The translations under genes were made by a program, and so were the position numbers. A DNA stretch of 64,000 nt, taken from NCBI GenBank assembly GCA_964463135.1, contig CAYXBA010000007.1:1-64000 (forward strand). Direction: 5' to 3'. The notes below the pieces were generated by a model. It saw only the letters and a list, made by a program, of their open reading frames with translations. It did not search any database and was not told the origin of the DNA. Source of the stretch: UBA6898 sp964463135 (GTDB taxonomy: Bacteria; Nitrospirota; Thermodesulfovibrionia; Thermodesulfovibrionales; UBA6898). Position 1 is the first letter of the stretch; each line of letters opens with the position of its first letter. This document shows, piece by piece, positions 51,087-59,479 of the stretch.

Positions 51087-52472
51087 TCAGACTTTGTCCT
51101 GCAGGAAACCGAACTTCTGCATCCGGTATCTGAGCGCATCCCGCGTAAGGTTCAGCATGCGGGCTGCCTTTGTCTGGTTATACTTGGTCTGTTCAAGCGC
51201 CTGCCTGATGAGTTCCTTTTCCACTTCTTCAATATCGAGACCTGCTGCCGGCAGCGTGATCTGGCCGGAAGAGATCTCTGCAGGAGCCGTCTCTTTTGCC
51301 GAAAACTCAAGCGGCAGGTGCTCATGCAGTATGTATTCGTCATTTTCAAGGATCATTGCCCGCTCGATCACATTTTTCAGCTCTCTGACGTTACCCGGCC
51401 AGGCGTAGGCAAGAAATGCCTTTTCCGTCTCCCTGGAAAGGCCTTTCACATTCTTCTTGAAATCCCTGTTGAACTGCTCGATAAAGAACCTTGCCAAAAG
51501 CGGGATATCTTCAGGCCGTTCCCTGAGCGAAGGAAGTTCAACCGGAATGACCTTCAGGCGGTAGTAAAGGTCTTCCCTGAAGTTCTCCTTCTTCACCTCT
51601 TCGGCAAGCTTCTTGTTGGTCGATGCAATGATCCTCAGGTCAACCGTAATGTCCCTGATCCCGCCGATCCTTTTGAACGTCTTGTTCTCGATGACCTTAA
51701 GGAGCTTTGCCTGGGTGCTGAGCTTCAGATCGCCGATCTCATCAAGGAAGATCGTGCCGCCGTCAGCAAGCTCAAAAAGCCCCTTCTTCATCAGCTTCGC
51801 GTCGGTGAACGCCCCCTTCTCGAAACCGAAGAGCTCGCTTTCGATCAGCGTGTCAGGGAGGGCGGTGCAGTTTATGTCCATAAAAGGCTTCACCGCCCGG
51901 CTGCTTTCATAATGGATGACCTTTGCGATCATGTCCTTGCCGGTGCCGCTCTCACCCTGCAGCAGAATGGTTGTGGCATCGCTCTTTGCAACCTTTCTGA
52001 CCAGGTCCATGATCTTCATCATCTGGGAGGACTTGCCGACAATGTTCGCAAACCCGAACTGTTTGGAGATCTGGGTCCTGAACTGCGAGACCTCTTTTCT
52101 CAGGGTGACGGTCTCGAGCGCCTTGCTGATCAGGATTTTGAGCTTCTCCATATTAAACGGCTTTTCGACAAAATCATAAGCGCCGAACTTGATCGTCTTG
52201 ACCGCGGTCTGGATGTCCCCGAATGCCGTGACCATGATCACGATCGTACTGTTGCTCTCTTTTTTAATGCTCTCAAGAATGTTCAATCCGGAAATGTCCG
52301 GCAGGTGGATATCGAGAAGTACGATATCAGGCTGCTCTGCATAAAAGAGGTCAAGACCTTCAAGCCCCTTTTCAGCGCTGATCACGGTATACCCTTCCTT
52401 GGACAGGTTCTGTTCAATGGACCAGCGGAGCAGCTTTTCGTCGTCTATTACCAGGATCTTCGGCGTTTCCAT
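51087..52472 (-). CDS. NtrC-family sigma-54-dependent response regulator
   Basis: The 461-residue protein (ATG at 52472, 2 bp after the kinase stop, AAGAGGT upstream) has a REC domain (phospho-Asp in IVLLDIHLPD), an AAA+ domain (Walker A GESGTGKD; Walker B GGTIFLDEIGD) and a Fis-type HTH (NQTKAARMLNLTRDALRYRMQKF). The sigma-54 contact loop reads GAFTDA instead of the common GAFTGA. It is expected to activate a sigma-54 promoter when phosphorylated by the upstream kinase. No -24/-12 site was found in this window. Confidence 0.95.
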   Translation of the reverse strand: METPKILVIDDEKLLRWSIEQNLSKEGYTVISAEKGLEGLDLFYAEQPDIVLLDIHLPDISGLNILESIKKESNSTIVIMVTAFGDIQTAVKTIKFGAYDFVEKPFNMEKLKILISKALETVTLRKEVSQFRTQISKQFGFANIVGKSSQMMKIMDLVRKVAKSDATTILLQGESGTGKDMIAKVIHYESSRAVKPFMDINCTALPDTLIESELFGFEKGAFTDAKLMKKGLFELADGGTIFLDEIGDLKLSTQAKLLKVIENKTFKRIGGIRDITVDLRIIASTNKKLAEEVKKENFREDLYYRLKVIPVELPSLRERPEDIPLLARFFIEQFNRDFKKNVKGLSRETEKAFLAYAWPGNVRELKNVIERAMILENDEYILHEHLPLEFSAKETAPAEISSGQITLPAAGLDIEEVEKELIRQALEQTKYNQTKAARMLNLTRDALRYRMQKFGFLQDKV

Positions 52473-52474
52473 GA

Positions 52475-53944
52475 TTACCTCTTGGCAGGCATTATAATAT
52501 GAAACAAGTTCCCGATACCAGGTTCGCTCTCCACCCTGATCCTTCCGCAATGGGCCTCAAGGATGTTCCTGCTGACCGCGAGGCCCAATCCCGATCCGGT
52601 ATTTTTTGTCGTGAACGAGGGCCTGAAGATATTTCGTATATTTTCCTCGGTCAGCGCACGGGCAGTATCTGCAGATACGATCCGTATCTCATCCTTCCTG
52701 GGGTCATGCATGGTAGAGACCGTGATCGTTCCGCCGTCAGGCATGAGCTGCAGCTGATACAGCAACACACCGGTCAAGGCCTTTTCTATCTGTTCAGGGT
52801 CCACAGAGGCCTCAGGCAGGTCCCCCGGCAATTCTGTCACCTTGATGCCCATCGCGGCAGCGACCTCCTTTACGCTGTGTACGGCCCTGGTCACGACACG
52901 GTTAAGATCAGCGGGTACAGGGTTCATCTCCTGAGGCCGCGAAAAAATGATCAGTTCCTTGACGCACCGGTCCAGACGGTCGATCTCCGAAAGGATCTCG
53001 TTGCAGATATCTTTGCGGGGGCTTTCATCAGGGATGTCCTCTGCCATGACCTGCAGCGCTCCGCTGATGCCTGCCAACGGATTCTTGATCTCATGTGCTA
53101 CCGTGGCAGCAACCTCGCCGATGGATGCCATCTTTTCGAGCTGGCTCGTCTCGGTGCTCTCGTAGCGCTGCACCGCTTTTTGCGCCTTTTCAAGCTCTTC
53201 GGTAATCCTGTTGACGCCTGCGGCTATTGCGATGAGCTCATCAGCCCCTGATGCTGAAACACGCGCAGCCGCATCGCCTTCTGCAATACTGATTATCTCC
53301 CCGGTGATCTTTTCGAGCGGCTTTTTGATCTGACGGCGTGTTATGAAGACAAGGGCAAAAAAGACCAGTATGGTGCTGAAAAAGGAGACAGCGATCATTG
53401 GAGCAAGCGGGCCGGCTAAGATATTTTCCTCTTTCTGGTGCTTCACCTCAAGATCTATAATTGCCCTGATTTCGTCACCGGCGCCATGGCATCTTTGGCA
53501 CGGCCAGTCGTTGCCCATGACCATGATACTGGAATAGACCTCGGTATTCTGTGATTCATGAACAAAGATAGCATTTTTCCTGCGCGCCTTAAACGCCTGA
53601 ATGTGTCCTGCATCTACGCTCTTTCCAATTTCGCCGGGGATGGTAGAACTCAAAATTATGCCGCTGTCTGAAAAAACCCTCACCGCGCTGATGTCCTCTG
53701 CCGCAAGCCCGTCAAGAAACCGCTGAAATTCTTCGCGCGGACGGCCTTCCAGCATGATCGACTTCAGGCCATTGGTAACCACCTCGGCAAGGAGTTCGAC
53801 CCTCTGTCGTATTACTGCATCAATACGCCTCTGCGCGATCCAGTAACTGATCAGGGAGAAGAGGCTGATCACAACGACAAAGACAGTGATCACCGGCAGG
53901 ATGTATCTTCTGTACAGGCTCACAGGATGTTCATTCCCCCTCAT
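52475..53944 (-). CDS. Membrane histidine kinase with haem-c motif in its sensor domain, degenerate ATP-binding boxes
   Basis: The 489-residue protein has TM1 (about 14-36), a periplasmic sensor (about 37-178) containing CQRCH at 149-153, which is a c-type haem site, TM2 (about 180-202), a HAMP, and an HisKA domain with AHEIKNPL (His284). The ATPase domain is odd. The N-box reads GVLLYQLQLMPDGG with Tyr396 where the essential Asn belongs, and the G1 box reads SADTARAL rather than DxGxG; the G2 box GSGLGLAV survives. The ATG overlaps a terminator; a GTG at 53923 with AGGGGG upstream is a possible start. It forms an operon with the two regulators. Confidence 0.9.
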   Translation of the reverse strand: MRGNEHPVSLYRRYILPVITVFVVVISLFSLISYWIAQRRIDAVIRQRVELLAEVVTNGLKSIMLEGRPREEFQRFLDGLAAEDISAVRVFSDSGIILSSTIPGEIGKSVDAGHIQAFKARRKNAIFVHESQNTEVYSSIMVMGNDWPCQRCHGAGDEIRAIIDLEVKHQKEENILAGPLAPMIAVSFFSTILVFFALVFITRRQIKKPLEKITGEIISIAEGDAAARVSASGADELIAIAAGVNRITEELEKAQKAVQRYESTETSQLEKMASIGEVAATVAHEIKNPLAGISGALQVMAEDIPDESPRKDICNEILSEIDRLDRCVKELIIFSRPQEMNPVPADLNRVVTRAVHSVKEVAAAMGIKVTELPGDLPEASVDPEQIEKALTGVLLYQLQLMPDGGTITVSTMHDPRKDEIRIVSADTARALTEENIRNIFRPSFTTKNTGSGLGLAVSRNILEAHCGRIRVESEPGIGNLFHIIMPAKR

Positions 53945-53973
53945 AAACGAAAACTCCCTGCAGGTGCAGGGAG
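53944..53973 (-). terminator. Intrinsic terminator after ccsA, abutting the kinase start
   Basis: On the minus strand CTCCCTGCA-CC-TGCAGGGAG is followed by TTTTCGTTT and then ATG of the kinase. The stem is perfect. It should separate resB-ccsA from the kinase operon, leaving little room for a leader on the ATG form of the kinase. Confidence 0.75.
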
Positions 53974-53999
53974 TCGTGCATGCCTATTGATCGGCAGGC

Positions 54000-55085
54000 T
54001 TATTGGCCGCCATAGCTGTGAAGACCGGACAGCAGCAGGTTCACGCCGAGATAGGTGAATATAACGGCAATGAAACCGAGGACCGCAACCGCGGCGACCT
54101 TCCGCCCCTTCCATCCCCTCATCAGACGGCTGTGAAGAAAGAAGGCATACATAAACCAGGTGATCAGGGACCAGGTCTCCTTGGGGTCCCAGGTCCAGTA
54201 TTTGCCCCATGCCTGATCAGCCCATATTGCGCCAAAGATAAGACCGCCGAGCGTGAAGATCGGAAATCCGATAGCAATGCTCTTGTACGTGAGCTCATCG
54301 AGCATCTCGGCCGAGATACCAAAGCTGCTGATCACCTTCTTGAGCAGTCCGCCAAAGCTCCATATCACAAAGACGAGGCCGATCGTTGCAGCATAGCTGA
54401 ATGCCACGATCACCGGAGAATCATTTCTGAAGGATGCCTTGAACAGGTAACTCTTGATCAGCTCCTGCTTGCCCATAAATGCGACCCTGAACGTGACAAA
54501 ATCAAGTGCCATGGCAGCGAGGACGGCAATGAAGATGCCGAGCATGACCGTCCAGAAAATATATGACGCCTCAGTCCTCTCTTCAGATCTGACAATAAGA
54601 TACATAAGCCCGGTGCTGAACGAGACGGCGAAAAGTGAATAGGCGGCAAAGCTCATCATGACATGGGCCAGAAGCCAGTTGGACTGGAGCGCCGGCACCA
54701 GAGGCTGGATGCTCTTTGACACGCCGGAAAGATCAATAAAGGCAAGGGCCAGTGCAGCAACCGGCGTGATAAATGCGCCAAAGCTCCTGTTCTTGTATCT
54801 GAACTCTATGACCAGATACGCGAGAATGAGGCACCAGACGAAGAATATGAGCGATTCATAGAGGTTGGTGAGGGGGACAGCGCGGAGCCAGCCCATCTGG
54901 CCGATCTCTGCAAACTCCGACCAGCGAAGGAGAAGCGCGACCGTCTGCGAAACAAAGCCGGCAACCGTGATCGTGGTAGCCACCATGCCGATGCCGCTCT
55001 TTCTGAATGCAAGATAGCTGATATAGAGCATCATGGCGATAAAATAGGTGATGGTCGCAAAACCAAAAAAGAACGAACTCGTCAT
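54000..55085 (-). CDS. ccsA: Cytochrome c biogenesis protein CcsA/CcsB (System II haem handling)
   Basis: This polytopic protein (361 residues, ATG at 55085 with GGAGGAAAG before it) carries the tryptophan-rich haem-binding WWD motif as WGKYWTWDPKETWSLITW near residue 295. It has about eight membrane helices and conserved histidines flanking (LLAHVMMSFAAYSL). With ResB it exports haem and attaches it to apocytochromes at CxxCH on the outer face. It overlaps resB by a few bases. The adjacent kinase is a candidate client. Confidence 0.94.
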   Translation of the reverse strand: MTSSFFFGFATITYFIAMMLYISYLAFRKSGIGMVATTITVAGFVSQTVALLLRWSEFAEIGQMGWLRAVPLTNLYESLIFFVWCLILAYLVIEFRYKNRSFGAFITPVAALALAFIDLSGVSKSIQPLVPALQSNWLLAHVMMSFAAYSLFAVSFSTGLMYLIVRSEERTEASYIFWTVMLGIFIAVLAAMALDFVTFRVAFMGKQELIKSYLFKASFRNDSPVIVAFSYAATIGLVFVIWSFGGLLKKVISSFGISAEMLDELTYKSIAIGFPIFTLGGLIFGAIWADQAWGKYWTWDPKETWSLITWFMYAFFLHSRLMRGWKGRKVAAVAVLGFIAVIFTYLGVNLLLSGLHSYGGQ

Positions 55086-55086
55086 C

Positions 55087-56529
55087 TTACTTTCCTCCTT
55101 TGTGCTCGGTCTGGAGCAGGGCAACCAGCTTTTCAACTTTATGTTCCAGGCTTGTCCTGTTCCTGTTCGCAGAAGCACCGATCAAGATCTTCGCCCCGTT
55201 CTTGTCATCCGTCAGGCAGACCCAGACTCTTCTGTGGCTCATGAAGAACGTCATGTACAGCCCGACTGCCATGATGATGCAGCCCAGGTAAACTATGCCA
55301 ACACCCGGGTCCTTTCTGACCTGCATGCCTGTGTACTGGACGCCCCACAGGTCAAGAAATTCGACCCGGTTGCCGTCAGGCAGGTCCCATGTCTTGGGGA
55401 ACCGCTTCAGGAGCCAGCCTGAATAGGTCTTGGCGCCGTTATCAAAGAACTCGACATTGATCGCAGGATTTACCATCTGCTCGGCAAAGGTGAAAGGCTT
55501 CCCGCTTTCATCGAAAGAAAGGGCCGGACTGAAGCCGGTGACCTGTCCCTGGACATTGGTGCCGGGAATCGAGAACTTTTGGCCAACCTTCAGATTCACC
55601 TGTTCGGTCTGACCGCTCTTCGACGTTGCCTTCAGTACTACAACGCCCCGGTCAAACCCTTCAGGGTGCAGGCCGAAACTTGACTGGTAAAAGGTGACCC
55701 CATCGAACTTGAGCGGGTCATTCACCACGATAGCCTTCTTCATGACCTCCTGGCCGTTCTTCAGGACCGTGAGCCAGCTCTTATATGATTTCGGCATCTC
55801 GGAGTTCGGGTAATATTCAACCTCAAAATTGTCGCACCGCAGCTCGAAACCGAGCGGCACTTCTTTGCCGCGGTCCTTGTACGCGACCGATGAGGTCTCC
55901 CCCTCCGGCAGATTCAGGAACGCATTATACCCGAAGAAGATCCCGAGGATCGCTCCGGCAAGTATTATCAGGATGCTGAGATGCACGATATAGACGCCGA
56001 GCCTTGTGTAATTGCCGTGTTCTGCATAGAACTGGACCGTCTGAGCGTCAGCAGACTCTGCAGGCTTAAAGCCGATGCTGCTCATGGCAGCTACGATCTT
56101 TTCCCTTGTTCCCGCAGGCTTGCCCTTGAGCATCACCGAGCTTTTGACCGACATCTTCTCGATATAGTCGACAGGTACAGGCCGTATCTTTTCCTGAACC
56201 AGCTTCCATACCCGGGGCAGCCGGTCAAGTGAGCAGATGATCAGGTTTGCTGCAAAGAGGAGAAGGAACGCAAGGAACCACCATGCGTGGTACATGTCCG
56301 TGAACCCGAGCTTATCGAGAAAACCCAGCACGCTATGAGCGGCCTCGTGGCTGAGGCCGAACATCTTGCCAAGGACCTTGATGTTCTTCTCCGGATCTGC
56401 CTGCTGCTCAATAATGGTGCCGACGATCGAAGTGAGTGAAATGAGCGCAAAGATAACAACGGCGGTCTTGACCGAGGCAAAAATATCCCAGATCGCATCG
56501 AATATGTTCTTCTTTTTCTTTTCTGTCAT
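55087..56529 (-). CDS. resB: Cytochrome c biogenesis protein ResB (CcsB, System II)
   Basis: ResB is the second System II subunit. The 480-residue protein has three N-terminal membrane segments (about 20-40, 84-100, 170-190), a large periplasmic domain, and a final transmembrane helix (about 420-440). Motifs are IFASVKTAVVIFALISLTSIVGTIIEQ at the start and YHAWWFLAFLLLFAANLIICSLDRLP. I prefer the ATG at 56529, seven bases after GAGGAG, to a TTG codon one earlier. It leads resB-ccsA. Confidence 0.94.
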   Translation of the reverse strand: MTEKKKKNIFDAIWDIFASVKTAVVIFALISLTSIVGTIIEQQADPEKNIKVLGKMFGLSHEAAHSVLGFLDKLGFTDMYHAWWFLAFLLLFAANLIICSLDRLPRVWKLVQEKIRPVPVDYIEKMSVKSSVMLKGKPAGTREKIVAAMSSIGFKPAESADAQTVQFYAEHGNYTRLGVYIVHLSILIILAGAILGIFFGYNAFLNLPEGETSSVAYKDRGKEVPLGFELRCDNFEVEYYPNSEMPKSYKSWLTVLKNGQEVMKKAIVVNDPLKFDGVTFYQSSFGLHPEGFDRGVVVLKATSKSGQTEQVNLKVGQKFSIPGTNVQGQVTGFSPALSFDESGKPFTFAEQMVNPAINVEFFDNGAKTYSGWLLKRFPKTWDLPDGNRVEFLDLWGVQYTGMQVRKDPGVGIVYLGCIIMAVGLYMTFFMSHRRVWVCLTDDKNGAKILIGASANRNRTSLEHKVEKLVALLQTEHKGGK

Positions 56530-56829
56530 CAATAATTCTCCTCAAACTATATTGGGATATTTTAGTATTTTTCATGAAAAAATACATACATTTCGGGCTC
56601 GCAGGGCGATCTGCCAATGCACCGTAATATACCCGTGCATTATGAAGAATATATGAACAGGAAGCGTATCTACGGTCATTTAGACAGTAGTCTGTTAGGA
56701 CTGCTGCTTAAAACACCTGCTGCCGAGCAAAGAACTGACCAATTACCCCAACGTCTTTTCGGTCTCTCAGAGTCATTCCCCACCCTATCCGCCTAAATAC
56801 CTGCAGACTATCCACCTGATTAGTAACTC
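56530..56829. other. 300-bp intergenic stretch upstream of resB
   Basis: I see no gene, strong hairpin or clear promoter. Near the resB end is AT-rich sequence that could hold its promoter. Confidence 0.4.
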
Positions 56830-57618
56830 CTACAACCTCTGGAAAAAGGCATTGCGCAGCTCCGGTTTCCTGCCGTGGTCAGTAAGAGTATCATATTCAT
56901 CATTCTTCTGTTTTATCTTGCGCATGACCGCATGGGCTGCAGCCCCGATCTCCGATTCGATGGCATTCTTTACTGCAGACTCTGCATTTTCACCGGGCAG
57001 GTCAGGCAGCGTCAGTTCCCTGATCCCGGATATGCCGTCTATGATCTCCTGCCTGAAACGCGGCTCCCGGATGATCCTTACATGGTCATGCTCATGAGCG
57101 GCGAGATGCTGCAGAAATTCTTCCCAGACCCTGAACTCGGGCGCTGCAAACCTGCTGTTTTCAGCAAGTGACGGCAGGATGACCGTGATGTCAGACCTGA
57201 AATCAATATCAGAGATCTGCACCGAAGCAACAATAAGGCCGTCTGCGCGTCTGTAGCTGAAATCCATGTTATAGGACAGTCCGAAATTCCACCTGGTCTG
57301 ACCGGCATAATGCCTGTTCTCGCGTGCATCCATTGGACCGAGCCGGTCGGTTGCGGCCATGGCATCATGCACACTATTGCCGGAAACCTCGTAGAATTCA
57401 TAATCAACATCTTCCCTGAAATTGAGCCTGACCTCCCGTTTCGTATCCTGCTTTTGGTGATACTGCGGGCGCTCTCTCTTCTTCGTGCCAAAGGGATCAT
57501 CCGTGACGATGAGGGTGCCTTCTTCATCAAAGTACCGGAAGACCTCTGCATCTGCCGGCCGGAACATGAGAAGGCAAAAAAGAATGATAAGAAGAGGCTT
57601 CAAGAGTTTCATGGACAT
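56830..57618 (-). CDS. DUF922 secreted metalloprotease-like protein with DUF4124-like N-terminus
   Basis: The 262-residue protein has a signal peptide (about 1-24, ending near PADAEV). A short segment VFRYFDEEGTLIVTDDPFG resembles DUF4124 domains. The DUF922 body follows, with HExxH at 175-179 (AAHEHDHVR), a likely zinc site. Family members are annotated as predicted Zn-dependent proteases, but activity has not been shown to my knowledge. It is probably periplasmic. Flanking genes give no hint. Confidence 0.82.
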   Translation of the reverse strand: MSMKLLKPLLIILFCLLMFRPADAEVFRYFDEEGTLIVTDDPFGTKKRERPQYHQKQDTKREVRLNFREDVDYEFYEVSGNSVHDAMAATDRLGPMDARENRHYAGQTRWNFGLSYNMDFSYRRADGLIVASVQISDIDFRSDITVILPSLAENSRFAAPEFRVWEEFLQHLAAHEHDHVRIIREPRFRQEIIDGISGIRELTLPDLPGENAESAVKNAIESEIGAAAHAVMRKIKQKNDEYDTLTDHGRKPELRNAFFQRL

Positions 57619-57749
57619 TGAACCGGGAGCAGGTTAAGCTCGATCAGGCAGGGCATCATGGATCAGACCGTCTCTCTCTGGAGGAGCCAGGTGCTTCTTT
57701 TCAGAGGTCCCGATGCATCCGTGACCCCGCAGTACAATGCGCAGCATCT

Positions 57750-57998
57750 TCAGATCTCGATCCTGCCGCCTATGATCTGTCCGGCCACAGCGGCAAGGAG
57801 AAAGACTGGAATAACATGATAATCCAGGTCTGAATAGACACGCGCAAAAAAAACAGCCGGTATGGGAAGATGGATAAAGAGGAACCACTTAAGGGAATAT
57901 TTCTTTGTTCTTGCCCTGAAATAGCCAAAAAACACATTGAGTCCCAGCGTAAGTACAGAGATCACGGCTACAGCCGCCAATTTCGATGAAACAACCAT
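57750..57998 (-). CDS. Small three-helix membrane protein, unknown
   Basis: From the ATG at 57998 this 82-residue protein is almost wholly membrane-embedded, with about three helices (7-25, 40-57, 62-80) and a basic loop FRARTKKYSLKW between the first two. I do not recognise the family. AAGG lies upstream but is not ideally spaced. An earlier in-frame ATG at 58133 is less likely, as it adds a cysteine-rich non-membrane stretch. Confidence 0.5.
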   Translation of the reverse strand: MVVSSKLAAVAVISVLTLGLNVFFGYFRARTKKYSLKWFLFIHLPIPAVFFARVYSDLDYHVIPVFLLAAVAGQIIGGRIEI

Positions 57999-58156
57999 CT
58001 TCAAAAAATACCTTAAACCAGACAGGCAGGTCAAGAAATCATATGGAGATGCCGTTACGCACCAACAGTGAGGTGAGCCCAAGGTTCCTGCTGTGGCATT
58101 AAACACCGGATAGCAAAAATATTCTGCCAACATGCTACAATAACAATCCAGGCAAA

Positions 58157-58825
58157 ATGAAAAAAGTATTCGTCATAGAACGGTCCGCCGATGTCTTCAA
58201 TACCGTTAAGCACTACCTGAATGAGGACAATCTCCCCTATACAGCCTTTCAGGATGTGAGTGAGGCGGTTGTATCTCCGGACCTGCCGGCACTCATAGTC
58301 CTTTTCGGCAACGACAGTTTTCAGGAGATACGCGCTGACATAGCCGACCTGAAAGATAATCCTTCATTCGTAAAGATCCCGAAGATCCTGATACTGCCCT
58401 TTAATGCAAGCATTACCCAGGGAGAGTGCAGGAACCTCGATGTGCAGGAGACTTTTTTCATCCCGGTCGAAAAGCTCAGGTTTCAGACCGCCATGTCCAA
58501 GTTCCTTCTCAGGTCACCCCGGCGCGTCTTCCGCATTCTGGTGAGCATTCAGCAGGAAGGGAGCAACCTCCGCTATTCAGGCATATCCATGGACTTCAGC
58601 GAAAGCGGCATGGCCTTTGAGTGCACCTCTGATTTCCCTATCGGGGAAAAACTCCTGGTCAGTTTTGTGAACCCAAAGAACCGCAGCAGATTTTCGCTCA
58701 AGTCAGAGGTGGTAAGAAAGACATCAACGCCGACCGGCAGTTCGGTCTTTTATGGAGTAATGTTCAAGGAGATGAGAGAAAAAGAACTCCAGGACATTAC
58801 GCATTTCATCACCGGCAGTTCATAG
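58157..58825 (+). CDS. PilZ protein with degenerate receiver domain
   Basis: The 222-residue protein has an N-terminal receiver-like fold (about 1-115). It lacks the phospho-acceptor Asp: the matching strand reads ALIVLFGNDSF, and no acidic pair follows the first strand. A C-terminal PilZ domain (about 117-220) keeps the c-di-GMP motifs RRVFR (about 118-122) and DFSESG (about 144-149). It should bind c-di-GMP but not be phosphorylated. The gene stands alone between oppositely oriented genes. Confidence 0.85.
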   Translation: MKKVFVIERSADVFNTVKHYLNEDNLPYTAFQDVSEAVVSPDLPALIVLFGNDSFQEIRADIADLKDNPSFVKIPKILILPFNASITQGECRNLDVQETFFIPVEKLRFQTAMSKFLLRSPRRVFRILVSIQQEGSNLRYSGISMDFSESGMAFECTSDFPIGEKLLVSFVNPKNRSRFSLKSEVVRKTSTPTGSSVFYGVMFKEMREKELQDITHFITGSS

Positions 58826-58842
58826 CTTTTTCAGTTCGCCCT

Positions 58843-59349
58843 TCAGCTGATCGCCTTCAATATCCCGTTCAATAATGCAGTGGGTGTCGGCGGGCAGCCG
58901 GGGATATAGGCGTCAACAGGGATGACCTTGTCGATCCCGCCTAACGAAGCATAGCTCTGGCCGAAGATACCTCCGTTGCATCCGCAGTCGCCCACAGCGA
59001 TGACCAGTTTGGGCGAAGGTGTCGCATCATACGTCCTCCGGAGCGCAATGGCCATATTCTGCGTCACCGGGCCGGTGACCAGTAAAAGGTCTGCAAAACG
59101 GGGAGAGGCGGTGAAATGCATACCGAACCGCTCACAATTGTAGACCGGATTGTTCATTGCATGGATCTCCAGTTCGCAGCCGTTGCAGGAGCCTGCATCC
59201 ACCTGCCTGATCGTAAGGCTCCTTCTGAATTTGTTCCTGATGGCCTCTTCAAGCCTTGTTCCGACCTCCCGGATCTCTGCCTCAAGGTCAGGCTGGAGAG
59301 GTTCGGTCACAATGCCTGTTCTGAATATCTGCCGCAGTATCCGTATCAT
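58843..59349 (-). CDS. Hydrogenase-4-like complex small subunit (NuoB/HyfI type)
   Basis: The 168-residue protein is the [4Fe-4S] subunit that sits at the membrane interface in complex I-like enzymes. Cys55 and Cys58 (AGSCNGCELEI), Cys122 (VGDCGCNGG) and Cys152 (IPGCPPTP) give a complete ligand set for the N2-type cluster. It is the last gene of the operon. A 130-bp gap with a dispersed palindrome separates it from the large subunit. GGTGAGG precedes the ATG. Confidence 0.93.
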   Translation of the reverse strand: MIRILRQIFRTGIVTEPLQPDLEAEIREVGTRLEEAIRNKFRRSLTIRQVDAGSCNGCELEIHAMNNPVYNCERFGMHFTASPRFADLLLVTGPVTQNMAIALRRTYDATPSPKLVIAVGDCGCNGGIFGQSYASLGGIDKVIPVDAYIPGCPPTPTALLNGILKAIS

Positions 59350-59365
59350 AAGAACCTCACCAGTC

Positions 59366-59443
59366 TGTCATGCCAGCGCAGGCGGGCATCCAGGCCCAGT
59401 GCAACTACAGAAACATACTGGATTCCCGTTTCCACGGGAATGA
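59366..59443. repeat. Dispersed palindromic repeat within the Ehr-like operon
   Basis: It begins TGTCATGCCAGCGCAGG and ends with the perfect hairpin TTCCCGT-TTCC-ACGGGAA (59423-59440). It has the look of repeats scattered in many genomes. It lies between the large and small subunit genes. Confidence 0.65.
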
Positions 59444-59479
59444 TAGAAAAAATACTTGGTCGATTTACGGGGCCGTTTA

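Noticed and set aside
57078..57551. Minus-strand frame inside the DUF922 gene
   Set aside because: An alternative frame of the DUF922 gene with no family features.
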